This document shows, one piece after another, positions 37,243 to 47,969 of a DNA stretch of 64,000 nt. How positions within the stretch are numbered: the first letter of the stretch is position 1; the number at the start of each line of letters is the position of its first letter. The position numbers and the translations under genes were made by a program. Below the pieces are notes generated by a model. That model saw nothing but the letters and a program-made list of their open reading frames with translations, was not told where the DNA came from and did not search any database. The DNA lies in NCBI GenBank assembly GCA_009792885.1, contig WMCF01000111.1, forward strand, positions 826,492 through 890,491. The letters are read 5' to 3'. This DNA is from Eremophila alpestris peregrina. Taxonomy: Eukaryota; Chordata; Aves; Passeriformes; Alaudidae.

Positions 37243-38057
37243 GGAATGAAGGGAAAGAATATGGGAAAGTTGGCAGAAGGGTCCTCCAGCGTCACAGTGC
37301 AGGTTCTTTTTTCTTGTTCTTGCCAAGTTCAGGATGAATGATTCACGGGAAACAAAAGTTCCAGTTGGGACTTGGTGATTTGTGATCTCTTATCTATTTA
37401 CAGAGAATTTACAGACTCACAAGCCCTGAGCTCTGACCAGCTGCTAGAAAAACATGGCAAAATGGCCACTACTGACTTTTTCCCAATGTTTTTAAGCACC
37501 ATTTACCCAATAACGAGATGACACCTCTGTTATTGATGTTTGTGACCCAGTGATGGCCACTAAAGGTCTGCAATGTGGACCTTTTCCACCCAATTAGAGA
37601 AAACCATCTAAACCTAGGAAGAAGAAGGAAGAAGGTAAAAAAAAGAGTCTTAGACAATGCCTTAAGTTCTCCATCTTGGCTCACAGACATTACTATGTCC
37701 TAAAACCTTCAACCCTGAGTGTTTCACCCTGTAAGATCACACACTTCTAATCAAACCCCACACGCACAGCCCCTGGGCTGTCACTCAATCTCAGGAGCCT
37801 GTCCCAAGGCCTCAGGTCAGATGCAGCGTTTTCTTGTGGGTCAGTGCTTGTGAGCACAGAAACACCAAAATTCTCAGCTTTTAGGATCCCAACACTCCAG
37901 TTGAGGAGCTGGGCTGTGATTCAGTGCCTTGTTCCATTCTTATCTCCACAGTGTCAGAAACCCTCTGTAACCTCAGGAGTTGTTTTACCACAGTCTCCAG
38001 AGCAGCACTCATTGCTGGAGTTTTGAATCCCTCCCAGCAGCACCAGACCCCAGTAAT
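37243..38057. other. Unique noncoding DNA
   Basis: No gene or known repeat is seen. Confidence 0.55.
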
Positions 38058-38182
38058 CCAATGGAGAACACTGCTTTTTTCCCAAAGGGAAAACTGCTTT
38101 TTTTCCAATGGAGATCGCTGCTTTTTTTCCACTGGAGAACACTTGCTTTTTCCCATGGAGAATACTGCTTTTTTCCAAAGGA
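38058..38182 (+). repeat. Minisatellite, 23-24-bp unit, five copies plus a partial
   Basis: Units start at 38058, 38082, 38105, 38129 and about 38153, with a partial unit from 38175. Each follows the plan CCAATGGAGAACACTGC followed by a run of T. Changes between units are mainly point substitutions and T-run length. Because the unit is close to 24, frames on both strands stay open across it (minus-strand words such as GKK recur), which explains the overlapping frames here; they are not genes. Confidence 0.92.
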
Positions 38183-39488
38183 CCTGTGGACAGATGTAAA
38201 TATTTCTACTGCCACCTTCCACTTAATTCCAAACACAGCTTTCTCACACAAGGGCCACATTGGAATAAGCAACACCCCTGGCACTCTTAATATCTCAGCA
38301 AAAAGAAATGTGCAAGGGGTACTTTATCCCTACTTTAATTGGTTGGTTTACTGATTTATTTAATTTTATTTCATTTTTGGAGAAGGGCAGAAGTTGAGAA
38401 TAAGAGGGACAAGAAGGCTTGAGGACTCCGAGTGAAAATAAGCAGAGCTTTTTTGGACTTGTAAAACTTCTTAGTGGGGGCAGAGAGAAGCAGAATGAAA
38501 CAGCCTAATTGCAACATGTGCCTTTGGAAAAAAAAAACCATGCAATAACTGCAACCCAGAGCCCTGCCACAACAAAGTCAAGGTCAAGTTGCACGAACAG
38601 CTTAAACTGTGGCATTTCCTGAGTTTTACTCATTTGGCTTTACAGCCTAAGCATTTTGTTCTTCTAGTTATTTGCTATTCCATATATGAAACACATTCGA
38701 CCTGCCCATTATTCATTAGTAGCTGGTGTTTAAAAGGAAATGGAATAAAACCATGGGAGCTGTATGGGTTTGTGTGGCAAAAAAAAATCACTGGGGGACT
38801 TGTCGTAATATTTCTTTGGCCTTTTGTTTTGAGGAACTGCAGAGTGAAATATTGCCCTCAGGACAGAAGGGGAAAAAAAAAAAAGCTGTCTCAGTGTTAC
38901 GTGAAGAAATTTCAGCCCTTAGCTCCAGGCAATCACAGCCTCAGCAATCCCCTGTCCCATGGGGATATTTTTTCCATGTTTTCCCTCCACAGTCAGGGTT
39001 TATAGGCTGGGAAGGAGTGCAGACACTGTGGTGTGTTATGTGCACATGGTGGTTTCTTCTGGGTGTCTGTGAGGAGCTTGAGGTTTGTTCCCAGCAATTC
39101 ACTTTATTTCATGCTCTCTGAACATGGGCATGCAGAAAGCTTTTTCACAGCTATTCTGGGCAGAGTAGTGAAAGGAGCTTTTCATGTCAAATTATAGTGG
39201 GGAAAATATTAAAAAAAAAAATTAAAACCCGACAAACAAACCTCCTGTATAAACAACAGCAGATATTCAGATACCTTTCCTTTTTATCACATTCTCAGTT
39301 CTGCAACTAAGAAAATTTATCCATCCAAAAAAACCTCAGAGGAGGTCAATGAATTTTAACTGAGAGTCTCTATAGAGGAAGCTTTGAGTTTGGAGAACTT
39401 TCTCTCTGCTGGTGACGTGGATACCCTGGAGATCAAATATCATTTTTAGGAAGATGGTGTAAAATAACGTGTGGGATCAGAGGGTGCT
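38183..39488. other. Unique noncoding DNA
   Basis: Nothing beyond A-runs (38871-38884, 39211-39220) is recognised. Confidence 0.55.
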
Positions 39489-39628
39489 AGGAAAATTCAG
39501 GTTGGAAGGACTGTCAGGAGCCTCTGCTCAAAGCAAGACCAACTCTGAGCTCAGATCAGGTCACACAAGGCTTTGTCCAGCCTCGAGAAAGGCTGGAGGA
39601 TGTGCAGCCCACCTGGAAACCTGTTCTC
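39489..39628 (-). mobile_element. CR1 LINE fragment next to an LTR insertion
   Basis: CAGGTTGGAAGGACTGTCAG, CTGCTCAAAGCAAGACCAAC, AGATCAGGTCACACAAGGCT and CTTTGTCCAGCCTCGAGAAA are the complement of a CR1 3' region. The match runs to GGAAACCTGTTCTC, right at the target duplication of the LTR; no clear continuation is found beyond 40366. Confidence 0.8.
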
Positions 39629-40366
39629 TGTCTTGTTACATCTTGCAAGATGTAACCAAAAAAAGTCTGTATTCTATTTACCATCTGTTGAAACCAGTTG
39701 GGGAGGGGTTTTTCCTTTATCTCTTCTAACTCTGGGAGGGAGGGAGGGGGTGTCTTCTGTTAATGGCCCAGCTGTTAAACCAGCTGGGGCAGTGTTCTTT
39801 ATCTCTCCCAGGATCCATCCTCCCTCCAGGGGATCTCTGCTGTTCATGGGCCATTGAGGCTCAGTGCAGGGCTGATAAAATTCCATCATCCCACTGGGAG
39901 ATGCTCCACCCAGGGGGAGGAGCCAACCATTCCTACCTGGATAAAACCTGAGATTTGGAACACCAATCCAGCTGGTTTTTCCACTGGATTCCAGTGGAAG
40001 ACTGGACCCATCTCACCACTACCTTCCTTGGAAGGAAATTACACCCTTCTACAGGATCATCTCTGCTCCAACAGAACCACATTTGTCACTCCAGGGGGAC
40101 TTGACTGGACTCCTACCAACACCCTGACCAAGAGGTGTCAGGTTGTACTCTGACTCTGGCAGTGTTTTCATTTTATTTTGTACTACTACATTTTAATTTT
40201 AATTTCTTAGTAAAGATCTGTTATTCCTATTCCCACATCTTTTGCCTGAGAGCCCCCTAATTCAAATTTATAATGATTTGGAGGGAGGGGGTTTGCACTG
40301 TCCATTGCAAGGGAGGCTCCGGCTTTTCCCTGGCAGACACCTGTCTTTCCAAACCAAGACATTCTC
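39624..40366 (+). mobile_element. Solo LTR of an ERVL-like endogenous retrovirus, with 5-bp target duplications
   Basis: A 733-bp LTR (39629-40361) begins TGTCTTGTTACATC and ends CAAACCAAGACA. It is flanked by identical TTCTC copies at 39624-39628 and 40362-40366, so both ends are intact. Its 3' part (GTTATTCCTATTCCCACATC, TTTGCCTGAGAGCCCCCTAA, GGAGGGAGGGGGTTTGCA, CTGTCTTTCCAAACCAAGACA) is a wording I recognise from abundant passerine LTRs. A TATA-like GATAAAAC lies at 39940-39947 below a G-rich box, and an AGTAAA poly(A)-type signal at 40209-40214. Only one LTR and no gag, pol or env is present, as expected after recombination between two LTRs. The 5-bp duplication fits ERVL; ERVK would usually give 6. 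Confidence 0.9.
39635..39656. repeat. 22-bp perfect palindrome inside the LTR 5' end
   Basis: GTTACATCTTG is followed at once by its reverse complement CAAGATGTAAC, six bases in from the LTR terminus. Confidence 0.9.
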
Positions 40367-40644
40367 ATAGGCAGGGCTTGGAGCTCTCTTCCTTTCCTTG
40401 TCTCTCAAGTCTGACTACTTTTATCATGGAAGAAGTTCCTTTTGAAGAACCTCAGAGATAAGATATGTGTCATCCAACCTCGTCCTCAAAGCTGCTTTTC
40501 CAAGGGGACAGAGCTCTGCATGGCACATGTCATCTGTTAGGAATCTTGATATCATGAAGGGAAAAGCATTTCCTTCTTTGTCACTGATATGGAAACGAGC
40601 TCTTTGTTGTCACAGACACTCATCTCCTGGAAGCTGCTGGTTTA
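40367..40644. other. Unique noncoding DNA
   Basis: Nothing recognised; a faint CR1-like phrase (CATCCAACCTCGTCCTCAAA) lies near 40469-40488. Confidence 0.5.
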
Positions 40645-41694
40645 GATGTTAGATTAGCTCATTTAAATATAAGTGAAATTTTTAATAAGGTGTTCCAGAG
40701 AAAGTTCAGAGGAAGAACAAGAGAGGAACTGTAGCTGCAAGGTAAGTAAGAGGATGAGAGGCAGTAAGAGGATGTCAGTGGACTGGGCTGAAGAAGAAAA
40801 GTGATTTCCTGAGGACAGTTACAAGTATTGGGTGCTGACAGTGATCCTGGTAATGCTTTCACTAATAAACTTGGCAAAACTGAGAGTGTACTAATTAAAC
40901 TGATGACAAGAGGCATCACTGACACAGAGGCATTCAGTCTACTGAGGTAATTGAATGGGAACTGGAATAACAGAAATGGGATGAGATTTAACACTTTGAA
41001 GTGATAAGGTCACACATTTGGAGATCAGGAACTATTAATCTAGTAAAGCTTCAAGTTTTTTCAGCACAAACAGCTGAGAGGAAAACATGACAGGGTGTGT
41101 TGGTAAGTCAGGGGATGGCTGTGAGGCACTGACATGGCAAAGCCATCAAAAAGACAAATGTGATTCTGGAGGCTTCAGGCTGAATGCCTCAAGGACCCAT
41201 CAGGAAATGTTAATTGTGCCTTCCAAAGCAGCTGCTTTCTCATCTGGAGCTGTGCACACACTTCTAGCCAGCCCTGTTCAACAAAGATATTAAATATTAC
41301 ATTCTTGTTTGCTGGAAGAAGGAAATTAAAATGAGATGTGAGTGAGGAAAGAGGGATTCCACCTTGATTCGTGACAAAAGAAAGAGCCAGAGTGGGTCAA
41401 ACAGGGAACAGAAAGTAATTTATCCTTATAGGGTGTCACCTAATGAACCATTTCATAGGGCAAGGTCAAATGTTCTCAGGTTGGGAGGTTCAGGTTGAAT
41501 AATAGAAAAAAATTTCTTCACTGAAAAAGTGGTCAAGCACTGACACAGGCTGCCCAGGGCAGTGGTGGAGTCACCATCCCTGGGGGTGTTTAAAAAGTAA
41601 CTGGGTGTGACCTAACCTTCACAACATGGTTTACTGGGAGGGGTGGTACTTGATGATCTTGAGGGTCTTTTCCAGCCTTAAGGGTTCTGTGATT
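40645..41694 (+). mobile_element. Old, long CR1 LINE fragment (~1 kb)
   Basis: The 3' part is clear plus-strand CR1: GGCTGCCCAGGGCAGTGGTG, GAGTCACCATCCCTGGGGGT, CTTGATGATCTTGAGGGTCT, CTTTTCCAGCCTTAAGGGTT and a TCTGTGAT tail. Upstream, GGAATAACAGAAATGGGATG followed by AGATTTAACACTTTGAAGTG corresponds to the more internal CR1 region. Many indels break any open frame, so no reverse transcriptase remains. It is more diverged than the other copies. The 5' limit is approximate. Confidence 0.75.
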
Positions 41695-44600
41695 TGCCAA
41701 AAACGTGTTGGTTGGCAATGGGAGACACATCCCATAATGCTCAGTAGCTTCAGATTATCACAGCAATGTAAACCTGCTGAGACTTCTGTCTTATTTCCCA
41801 GTCAAACCAAGTTATAATGTTTTCCTCACAGGACGAAATGGCTTTTGAAATCTTGGAAATTAGCTTCTTTTCTGTTTTTCCATGGAGTTTTGCGTCCTTT
41901 CTGTCCTCTCAGTTAAATGATAACTGAGAATACAAAAATAAAAATATTCAGGAAAAGACCCTTTCTAAATGCTGGAGATGTCACCGTGCTCAGGATGAGG
42001 GCTGGACTGGTAAAAGGAGGGGTAAAAGCGTCATAATCCTTCTGTCTGGAATTGCACATTTTAAAATCAAGATTTGCACACAGAAGACTCAAGGTAGATT
42101 ATGAGGAAGCTGAAACTGAAGGCAGGGACTGAAAGAGAGTAATTAACCTGATAAATTAAAGAATTTACAGCTACTCAGGGTTTTATTAGGCTTTGTTTAA
42201 ACAGGGCTAAGAACAGTGAAAAAATATCTATCAAAATAAAATAAAATAAAGAAAACCAACTAATTCCATGGATGTAGATGAAAATAATACTTTAATTTGC
42301 TTGAGGAAGGGAAGATAAAATTTCTACTGAATGTTGCAGCAATTATCAATATCAGGTCAAGAACACCTTCTCAACAGCAGCAGTCTGTGCTGATATGCTG
42401 TGATTTTTATAGCTCAGGTCTTTTCTTGACCATTTTCCACCACATCAGGTTCCACAATCTAATTTCTACTTTTTAAAAAAACAGTTCATTCCAATGGAAG
42501 AGATAATTTATCAATGAACCACTTTTAATCTACGTATTTTTGTTTAAGTTTTAAGATATACACCAAGAACGTATTAGCAGATATCCATCAGACTCCTCAA
42601 GACTAAGTTTCCTGAGAAAAAAAAATCTAGAAGAGAGCCTAGGAAAAGGAGCCAAGGCTGAAGTACTGTGATTCCCTCTTCACTGTGGTCTTACACAGGA
42701 CTAAATCCACTGAATTCCTGACTCTGACCCCAAATGAAAGCTGTCTCAGCAAGCAGGAATTGAATGGTGCTGTGATGTTGATATGAAGCCTGGAGCTAAG
42801 GGAAGAGAATAGAAAAGTAATAATTAAGTTATGCTGAAGCTCATATTTAAGATGGAAAATCACCAGAACTCGTTGCTGTGTTGCACAGTCCACCCTCCAC
42901 TCATATCCTCATTTTTCTCGCTGTTAAATTTTAAATGTGTTGCACCAAGAGCTTGTGACATTGCAAAGTGTCTGGAGAACAAAGCAATATTCCTTCCTGT
43001 CTCTTGAGGGGCCAAGCCTGTGTACAGCCAATGGAGCAGCGTGCAAGGAAATGCACACACATCAGAAAAAGGACAGGGAGCAAAATCCCCAACCTCACTG
43101 CTTCTGCACGTCAGGAAGGATTTCCCTGAAATCACAGCTGAGTGGAACTGAACGCTCTCCACAGACATCCCAGCACAGAGGAGAACAGCAGGGACAAAAA
43201 TAAAAAGGTAGGAACAGGCAGAAAAACAGGCAAATTGAGGATAACAGCACCTGGAGCAATGATCACAATGAGAGTGACTGGATTGCACCTTGAGAGGTCA
43301 CAGGTTTTTTGGGTCCTGTGTGGTCCTGGGTGTGTGGATTTGCACAGGAAGGCAGCTGGCCCCATCTCTATCCAGGCACTTTCCAATGTCACCAGCATTA
43401 TCCCAGATGTCCCAGGGAAATCCCACCACCAGCTGCAGGGCGTGCAGCCCTTCCACATACTGCCCTGCCTTCCATAGGTGGAGGCTGAAACATCTGAGTC
43501 CCTAATCCAGAGGTTTCTCTACTTAATAAATCAGGAATTGGAGTGAGGATTTACTGATGGAACGCTTTGCAGCCAGCTGATGTGAATCGCTGATGGGAAC
43601 ATTAAGAAGAAATGCAGCATTAATCGAGTTATGCTGAAGTCTGGGACAGATCACTGCATGGAAAAAACACAGACCTGGCAGAGATTCTGACTTAGCCCAC
43701 GTGTAAAACAGGTTTTACACAGCATTTTCCACAGTGGATGCTCCTCTGTCACTGAAATTCACAGCAAAAACCTCAGCTCAAATAACCACAGAGTCACAGG
43801 AGCAAAGAACTGATGTGAGAAGATCATTGGCCACTGATTTCCTCCTGATTTTGAGGTTAATTATATTTGCAAGAAACAGTATTGAATTGAATGTCAATGG
43901 TAACAAAATAAGCCTGAATTCAGTGGCACATCAGAGCATTGTGTCACATCTGTGTCCAGCAGCACAAGTCACCAATGCCTGCCAAAATCTAACGCTCAAA
44001 GCCACTTCATAGATGCTTAGGGCAGGTGTTTAGTGAAAGTCAGGCCCTTTCTATAGCCAAGGAGAGCATTAGCTAATTCCAGAGGTGCATGCATTTTACA
44101 CCTAAAAGCACACAGCTTCCTGAGATAAGGTGAAAAGCTTTGCAAAGGCAAAGATGATTTCCATCGAGGACAACCACTTACCCATGGACAAGGTGGTCAC
44201 CTGGAAGCAGGTTGTGGCTCAGATCCAGAGCATCAATTGATTTTATGCCTCTGGATTTATCAAAAAAAATGTTTTTTAACTGATGTGTTACCCCAACAAC
44301 TGAAAGTACATGGGAAATATTAATTTGTGGAAATTACAGCAGTCTGTGCTCCTTTACTATCCTGGAATTAGGAGAATTCTGTTAATAATAAGTCATTCTT
44401 TCCATTTGCATTTGGCTTCCCATGAAAGGGCCTCTGAATCTTCAGAAGAGCTCAGGATACCCCTAAAAAAATAAACACGCAGAGAATGTGAACCAAGGCA
44501 AGAGGGATTTCAGTGTTGGTGGCTGGGAGGGGGATAAAGCAGGGGTTCAGATTTCTCAGACTGAAGCACCTCAGGAGCTTTCTGGAAACCCCAAACGAAG

Positions 44601-44959
44601 GTTAACATCAGTGTGTGAACATTGGAGGAGAAATTGTGACGATGCCAACACGCTCCAGGAGCTGAGCTCCTCTCACTGCTCCCCACCAGGAGTTGCATAA
44701 CCACATCAGTGCATCGGTGCTGCTGCAGGAGAACAGCCATGCATGGCCTGGGAGCTCTGTGGTTTGCTGAGAGCAGCTGGCTCACACCCAGCCAGCTGAG
44801 AGCTCGGGCAGGGGAGGCTGGGGCTGCCTGCACCACACCCCCAGGCACGGCCTTGGCTCTGTTTAAATGTGCAGTGAAGCATCTGCTCCCTCCAAAGAGG
44901 GGTAAGAGACTGTCCTGGTGTTTGGCCAGGCTGTCACAACAGCTGGAATTTATCCTCTA
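41695..44959. other. Unique noncoding DNA
   Basis: No gene is recognised. Several overlapping frames at 42.9-43.5 kb and 44.5-44.9 kb lack motifs. An (AAAAT)n-like run lies at 42233-42251. Confidence 0.55.
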
Positions 44960-45350
44960 AAGAGGGTGGGGAGCAGCTGAGGGAGCTGGGAAAGGGGCTC
45001 AGCCTGGAGAAAAGGGGGCTCAGGGAGCACCTCATGGCTCTGCACAGCTCCCTGACAGGAGATCATCGCAAGGTGTCTCTTCTCCCAAGGAACAAGCAAC
45101 AGGACAAGAGGACATGGCCTCAGGCTGTGCCAGGGGAGGTTTAGATTGGATATTTGGGAAAATTTCATCACAGAAAGGGTTGTCCAGCCCTGGCACAGCT
45201 GCCCAGGGCAGTGATGGAGTCCCCATCCCTGGCAGGATTTAAAAGCCATGTTGGGGACATGGGTCAGTGGTGGCTTTGGCAGTGCTGGGTGAAAAATTGG
45301 ACTCTATGATCTTAAAAGTATTTTCCAATCTAAATGAGTCTGTGATTCTG
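44960..45350 (+). mobile_element. CR1 LINE 3' fragment, well preserved
   Basis: GCAGCTGAGGGAGCTGGGAA, CAGCCTGGAGAAAAGGGGGC, CTCTTCTCCCAAGGAACAAG, GGCTGTGCCAGGGGAGGTTT, AGATTGGATATTTGGG, CTGCCCAGGGCAGTGATGGA and a terminal CTGTGATTCT are consecutive blocks of a CR1 3' untranslated region in plus orientation, about 390 bases without large gaps. Confidence 0.95.
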
Positions 45351-46810
45351 AGGGAGCTGGCCAAGTTCCTGCTGTCCAGCACACAATAAAACTCCTGTGT
45401 GGGCTTTAAGCACACACAGCTTAAAGTGAGAGCAGCTCAAGAACACTGGCTGAGCACCCAGGCACAGATTCAGGCAGGTGCTCAGATGTGGAAGGAGTGT
45501 CCAAAAGCCCAGGTTCTATTTCAGTTCATGATCACCTCAAAGCAACATGCCAAGAGGAGCTGAGCTGTTCCAGGCTGCACAGCCACTGCAGGAACCTCCA
45601 GGGAGCCACAGGCATGAGGGGAATGGGGGAGCTGCCTGGGACTGTGGCAGAGAGCATCACCTAAAATGCTTAGATATTCATTGCAGCTAATGGGGGGTTT
45701 TAAAATGCACAATTAACATGTTTAAAACTCAGTTCCATGATCTTTAAAACTGAACTAGACCCGTGGTAATCCCCACTTTGGCCCTCTACAAAGCAGTTTG
45801 TACCTATGAATGGACCTTCTGAGGAGGGCATTGCCCTCCACACTCTCCTGGGGGATTCAAGGCACACGGGCATGGGAGATCCTTGGTGGCAGAGTTAGAA
45901 ATCAAACAGGAATTTTAGCCTTGTCCTTTCCACTTGTCCTTACCTTTCTGCCAGTCCAGATACCAAACCCAGGCTGTCACACCTGCTACAGCCTGCACTG
46001 AAACCTCCCCTGGGATGGATATGCTGATTTTCTGTGTGTCCTCAGACCCATTTCTCCAATATTAATTACAATTTAAAAATATATTCTGTCTCTTACTGGT
46101 TCTACTGCTCTGTCCTTACAAGGCATAGCATTTCTTTTTATGTTTTGAAATTCAGACTATGATATCAGAGTAGTCCCTTTGGGCTTGAAAAAAATGTAAG
46201 CTCATGAGTGTTTCAGACTGGAAGAAATGCTGTCACTAAATATCAGCCAACGTCTCCTTTTCTCTTCCTGTCTTCTGCAATGTTTTTGTCTCACTGGATC
46301 CAGTAAAAACTTGGTGTCTCAAGCTACATCAACCAGTCCCAGCAATGAGGCTGCATTTCTGCTTGGGGGATGGTTGTGGTTTTTTATTTCCAACCACGTG
46401 TCCTCTCTGTCAAATTCCATGTCATTTTTATTTAATCTGATTCTCTATCAAGATGATTCCCTGTCTCCCAAGCCTCCCTGTCTTCCAGCTGGACTTTTTT
46501 TTTTTAAAGCAGTGATTTGCAAAACATTAAAGAAGGCACATAAATAAATTACTGTCTGGAGAGTGAGTCATCATTATTTAATAGGGCTGTCTCATAAAAA
46601 GTGGCTGTTTGTTGGCAAAGCAGGCCCATGATGCCCCCAAATTTATCCTGCTGCTCTCCTGAGGGTTTGTCCTGCTCTACCACTTCCTGATATTTTGCTT
46701 CCTGGCAAACAAGGTTTTGATATTGCAGGAACTCAGGGGAGGAGAGCAAAGGCACCCCAAGAGCTGAGACACAAGAGCTGCCCTGTTGTGATGTGGCTGC
46801 AGCATTGTGG
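45351..46810. other. Unique noncoding DNA
   Basis: No gene or repeat recognised apart from a T-run at 46496-46505. Confidence 0.55.
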
Positions 46811-46868
46811 ATTCACAGGATCATTAAGGCTGGAAAAGACCTTTAAGATCATCAAATCTGATTGTTAA
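46811..46868 (-). mobile_element. Short CR1 3' end fragment
   Basis: ATTCACAGGATCATTAAGGC, TGGAAAAGACCTTTAAGATC and ATCAAATCTGA are the complement of a CR1 terminus. Confidence 0.85.
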
Positions 46869-47515
46869 AGGACAAGACACTCTGCAAATCTCAGTTGCAT
46901 CTTCCTTTCTATGAGTTTGGGGCCTAAATTTAGGGAACTTTTCCTGAGGGAAAACCTGAGTGTGCTTTTACAGAGTGCAAAGGAGGGGAGAAATACCACA
47001 GGGATGGATTTAACCAAGTCTGAGATCCCTCCCTCTCCTACCACCCCCACTCACTTGGGTCTCCCAACATTTCTACACAGACTGAGCTTATTTCTTCATG
47101 TCCAAACTTCTGCTAAATAAGCAAATAGAGAGAGTCCAATAAAAATAAACCTCAGGCACTATTCCTCCTTCTTCTGTCCCACCTTACACCTGCTGTGGCC
47201 GAGTTCCCATTTATATTCCATATATCAAACCCCACACAAGAGCCCAGGCCTTGCCTCAAGCTCTCCCTTGTCCCATCTCAGTGTTGAGCTGCTGGTCCCA
47301 GTCACTCAGCACTGCTGGTTTCCAGGCACCATCTGACCAGTGGAAAAGCTCCAGACAAGCAGAGGAGCTGCACGTTGCTACCTTTAAAAAATTAGGCAGC
47401 AAATCCTCCCAAAAAACTCCCGTGATGAAGCCAAAATGCTGCTGCTCCTCATTTCCACTTCTCCATCCATGACCCTTCTGTAAGGACATGACTTAGATAA
47501 ACCCACACATGGTCA
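46869..47515. other. Unique noncoding DNA
   Basis: Nothing recognised. Confidence 0.55.
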
Positions 47516-47564
47516 GGGGGTTTTTGAGGGGTTTTTTGGGGGTTTTTTTGGGTTTTTTTTTTTT
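47516..47564 (+). repeat. G/T tract with four G-runs (quadruplex motif)
   Basis: GGGGG, GGGG, GGGGG and GGG are separated by T-rich spacers of six to eight bases, followed by a long T-run. The longest spacers slightly exceed the usual 1-7 nt rule. The pattern resembles an irregular (G4T6) repeat. Confidence 0.85.
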
Positions 47565-47921
47565 GATTGTGATGTCCTGCTGACAGGCAGAGTTCCCACT
47601 GGTGGTGACCACAGTACTGACAAATTCCTCTTCATTCCCATTCCCTTGGAGCTCCCACCCATTCCTCTCCGTGTGCAGGACAGATGTGACCTCAGTGCTT
47701 CTATTTTAGTCCCTCAGTAGCATTTGAACAGGTATGAGAGACTCCCTGATGAGAATTCCATCCAGAAAAGGATCAGGTCTAGGTCTGGTGCCAACCAGTG
47801 CAATTCCTAAGAAGCAAAAACCCAAGAAAAATTGAATGTTTTAATAACTTCAACTGAGGACCTGATAAGTCTCAGTGCCTGTACATAAGACCTAACATAC
47901 CTGAAGGGCCTCCATGCTATT

Positions 47922-47969
47922 AAAAACAAAAACAAAAACAAAAAACCCAACAACAACAAAAAAAACCCA
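47922..47969 (+). repeat. (AAAAAC)n simple repeat
   Basis: AAAAAC units grade into AAC and poly-A with CCC interruptions. It may be an old retroposon tail, but no element precedes it. Confidence 0.85.

Noticed and set aside
37881..38354. Overlapping frames with repeated GKK-type words on the minus strand
   Set aside because: They come from the 23-24-bp minisatellite, whose period keeps frames open.
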